Below are positions 14,371 through 14,579 of a DNA stretch of 14,579 nt, piece after piece (positions within the stretch are counted from its first letter, which is position 1; every line of letters starts with the position of its first letter). Made by a program: the position numbers and the translations under genes. The notes under the pieces were generated by a model that did no database searches, was not told the origin of the DNA, and saw nothing but the letters and a program-made list of their open reading frames with translations. Origin of the DNA: JBEIVB01 sp040374085 (GTDB lineage: Bacteria > Bacteroidota > Bacteroidia > UBA4408); assembly GCA_040374085.1 (NCBI GenBank), contig JBEIVB010000066.1:1-14579 (forward strand), given 5' to 3'.

Positions 14371-14579
14371 TATTTCTGGGTTTTATCATTCGTTTTTGTT
14401 GAGTCAGTTTTGGTTGAATCAGTTGGCGTAACTTTAGGAGACGGTATTACAGAAGTTCGTCCAGCTTGTTCTGTTGCCGTATTTGTCCGAGTGTTCTCGG
14501 GAGTTTTTCCCTTTACCATCTTTGTTACATTTATTGATACGAATATAATAAATAGTCCAATCCCAATAATCACTCCACA
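14370..14579 (-). CDS. Small one-TM protein with Thr/Ser/Lys-rich tail (5' end may lie outside window)
   Basis: The frame is open to the right edge. A GTG at 14573 would give 67 residues starting 'MIIGIGLFIIFVSINV', a single hydrophobic membrane span of ~16-18 residues, followed by a basic stop-transfer (K-M-V-K-G-K) and a ~45-residue polar tail with the direct repeat T-D-S-T-K / T-D-S-T-K. The tail also contains A-G-R-T-S-V-I-P-S-P-K, which loosely resembles the G-R-T-P-S-K-P core of the two basic proteins encoded next. The stop overlaps the next start (TAATG). The true start cannot be fixed because the window ends two codons upstream. No family recognised. Confidence 0.6.
   Translation of the reverse strand, partial: CGVIIGIGLFIIFVSINVTKMVKGKTPENTRTNTATEQAGRTSVIPSPKVTPTDSTKTDSTKTNDKTQK

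Overview
The window looks like chromosomal DNA from a member of the Bacteroidota. Two proteins end in the secretion/sorting domains of the type IX secretion system (T9SS): a type A domain at the left edge and a gliding-motility-associated type B domain on the 1256-residue protein. The starts largely lack Shine-Dalgarno sequences, and the 14-blade 'two-component regulator propeller' sensor is also characteristic of this phylum. No rRNA, tRNA, CRISPR array, transposase or integrase gene is visible.

Layout, left to right. (1) 2-469: the 3' end of a T9SS cargo gene, closed by a strong two-way terminator at 509-541. (2) 678-2865, minus strand: a WYL-domain transcription factor and, upstream of it on the same strand, a classical AAA ATPase, with a 14-bp palindrome between them. 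(3) 2995-6534, plus strand, diverging from the AAA gene: a large one-component sensor. It has a lipobox, 14 propeller blades, a Y_Y_Y domain, one membrane span, a coiled coil and a class III cyclase domain whose specificity residues (Lys/Asp) predict cAMP production. A small proline-rich putative lipoprotein follows at 6651-7256. (4) 7461-11231, minus: a giant secreted protein (DUF7948-like domain, SBBP-type propeller repeats, PKD, five Ig-like repeats, type B sorting domain). (5) 11860-12336, minus: a hotdog-fold acyl-CoA thioesterase whose 3' end has been tandemly duplicated with a 44-bp period.

From about 12,600 the character changes. The DNA becomes more A+T rich, genes become small and orphan-like, and diverged repeats appear. 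This right-hand part (12.6-14.6 kb) is the accessory section. It holds a PD-(D/E)XK nuclease-fold protein and, just downstream, the first 19 codons of a SIR2-like gene (GAGAS motif). That reading frame ends exactly where a 129-bp repeat element begins. A diverged second copy of the element (154 bp) lies about 0.5 kb further on, and a 111-residue SWIM zinc-finger protein gene fits exactly between the two. Beyond the second copy is a cluster of very small minus-strand genes: a one-TM protein with a Thr/Ser/Lys tail, then two paralogous basic proteins of 31 and 30 residues sharing a G-R-T-P-S-K-P core, the first overlapping its neighbour as TAATG. Each minus-strand unit is followed 20-30 nt after its stop by a repeat copy. 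This is the gene-plus-downstream-site arrangement of mobile cassettes, although the sites are not canonical attC and no integrase lies in the window.

Working together: the cyclase sensor and the T9SS proteins fit an envelope-sensing and surface-protein lifestyle. The AAA/WYL pair and the SIR2/PD-(D/E)XK remnants fit stress or defence functions, but only by inference from family knowledge.
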